From Gammaproteobacteria bacterium (GTDB lineage: Bacteria > Pseudomonadota > Gammaproteobacteria > UBA7966): 5,972 nucleotides of DNA. Location: contig DNIF01000215.1 in the NCBI GenBank assembly GCA_003485715.1, forward strand, positions 1-5,972, written 5' to 3'. The notes beneath the pieces are model-generated. The model saw nothing but the letters and a program-made list of their open reading frames with translations. It was not told the origin of the DNA and made no database searches. The position numbers were made by a program, and so were the translations under genes. Positions 5,904-5,972 of this stretch are shown piece by piece. The stretch's first letter is position 1; each line of letters begins with the position of its first letter.

Positions 5904-5972
5904 TCCCGTGCTGGATCTCCGCGCAGGTAAACTCGTGCGAGCGCACGGCGGCCTGCGTCGCGAGGATTATCC
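5893..5972 (+). CDS. HisA-like TIM-barrel protein, 5' fragment cut by the window edge
   Basis: An open frame runs off the right edge and encodes MLIIPVLDLRAGKLVRAHGG and on to RREDY if it starts at TTG 5893. This matches the N-terminus of HisA (IIPALDLIDGTVVRLHQGD in E. coli), with Asp8 at the position of the catalytic aspartate. GGGGG (5881-5885) lies seven bases before the TTG; a GTG at 5848 is a longer in-frame option. HisA-like paralogues are known in bacterial methanopterin gene islands. Its position beside MfnD, MfnE and MfnF relatives suggests a role in the same cofactor pathway rather than histidine synthesis, but with 26 codons this is inference. It is divergent from the operon and overlaps the annotated ATP-grasp start by 11 bp. 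Confidence 0.65.
   Translation, partial: MLIIPVLDLRAGKLVRAHGGLRREDY

Noticed and set aside
4143..5930. A 595-codon open frame on the plus strand opposite the MfnF- and MfnD-like genes
   Set aside because: It has no recognisable motif and a composition rich in Arg, Gly, Pro and Ala, as expected of an antisense frame in GC-rich coding DNA. The minus strand here carries clear family motifs throughout.
5966..5971. GATAAT on the minus strand as a -10 box for the cofactor operon
   Set aside because: Any -35 box would lie outside the window, and the bases encode Asp-Tyr in the HisA-like frame. A single -10-like hexamer is not enough evidence.

Overview
This is a GC-rich proteobacterial window. It carries most of a cofactor operon for the tetrahydromethanopterin (H4MPT)/methylofuran one-carbon pathway, plus an unrelated chemoreceptor gene. 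In bacteria these families are typical of methylotrophs, methanotrophs and relatives that oxidise formaldehyde through H4MPT. Gene content, base composition and a REP-like repeat family suggest a beta- or gammaproteobacterium. No marker in the window fixes the taxon.

Layout, right to left along the minus strand. At the right edge (about 5893 to the end) is the 5' end of a plus-strand HisA-like TIM-barrel gene. Its start overlaps, head to head, the annotated start of an ATP-grasp ligase resembling MfnD (4869-5903). Three more minus-strand genes follow with almost no spacing. They are a hydantoinase-like ASKHA-fold protein of the 'H4MPT-linked C1 transfer' family related to MfnF (3768-4859), pabB (2386-3771) and a small amino-acid-kinase-fold protein related to MfnE (1806-2399). 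The junctions are a 9-bp gap, a 4-bp ATGA overlap and a 14-bp overlap, so this reads as one translationally coupled operon.

How the genes fit together. In methanogens MfnD, MfnE and MfnF act in methanofuran assembly: glutamate ligation to tyramine, activation of the aminomethylfuran phosphate, and coupling of the two halves. The bacterial relatives here presumably build methylofuran, the carrier used by the formyltransferase/hydrolase complex. PabB makes aminodeoxychorismate, the precursor of 4-aminobenzoate, which is needed for the H4MPT arylamine as well as for folate. The operon therefore appears to supply precursors for both C1 carriers.

The roughly 500 bp between this operon and the chemoreceptor (1309-1805) holds no convincing gene. 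It contains a REP-like palindromic cluster (1577-1765) with a 20-bp tandem duplication of a truncated arm, and a weak sigma-28-like promoter candidate for the chemoreceptor. The chemoreceptor (121-1308, minus) is a compact two-helix membrane MCP with HAMP and signalling domains but essentially no external sensory domain. It is followed by a strong, nearly symmetrical terminator-like hairpin (67-110). Bases 1-66 hold no supportable gene.
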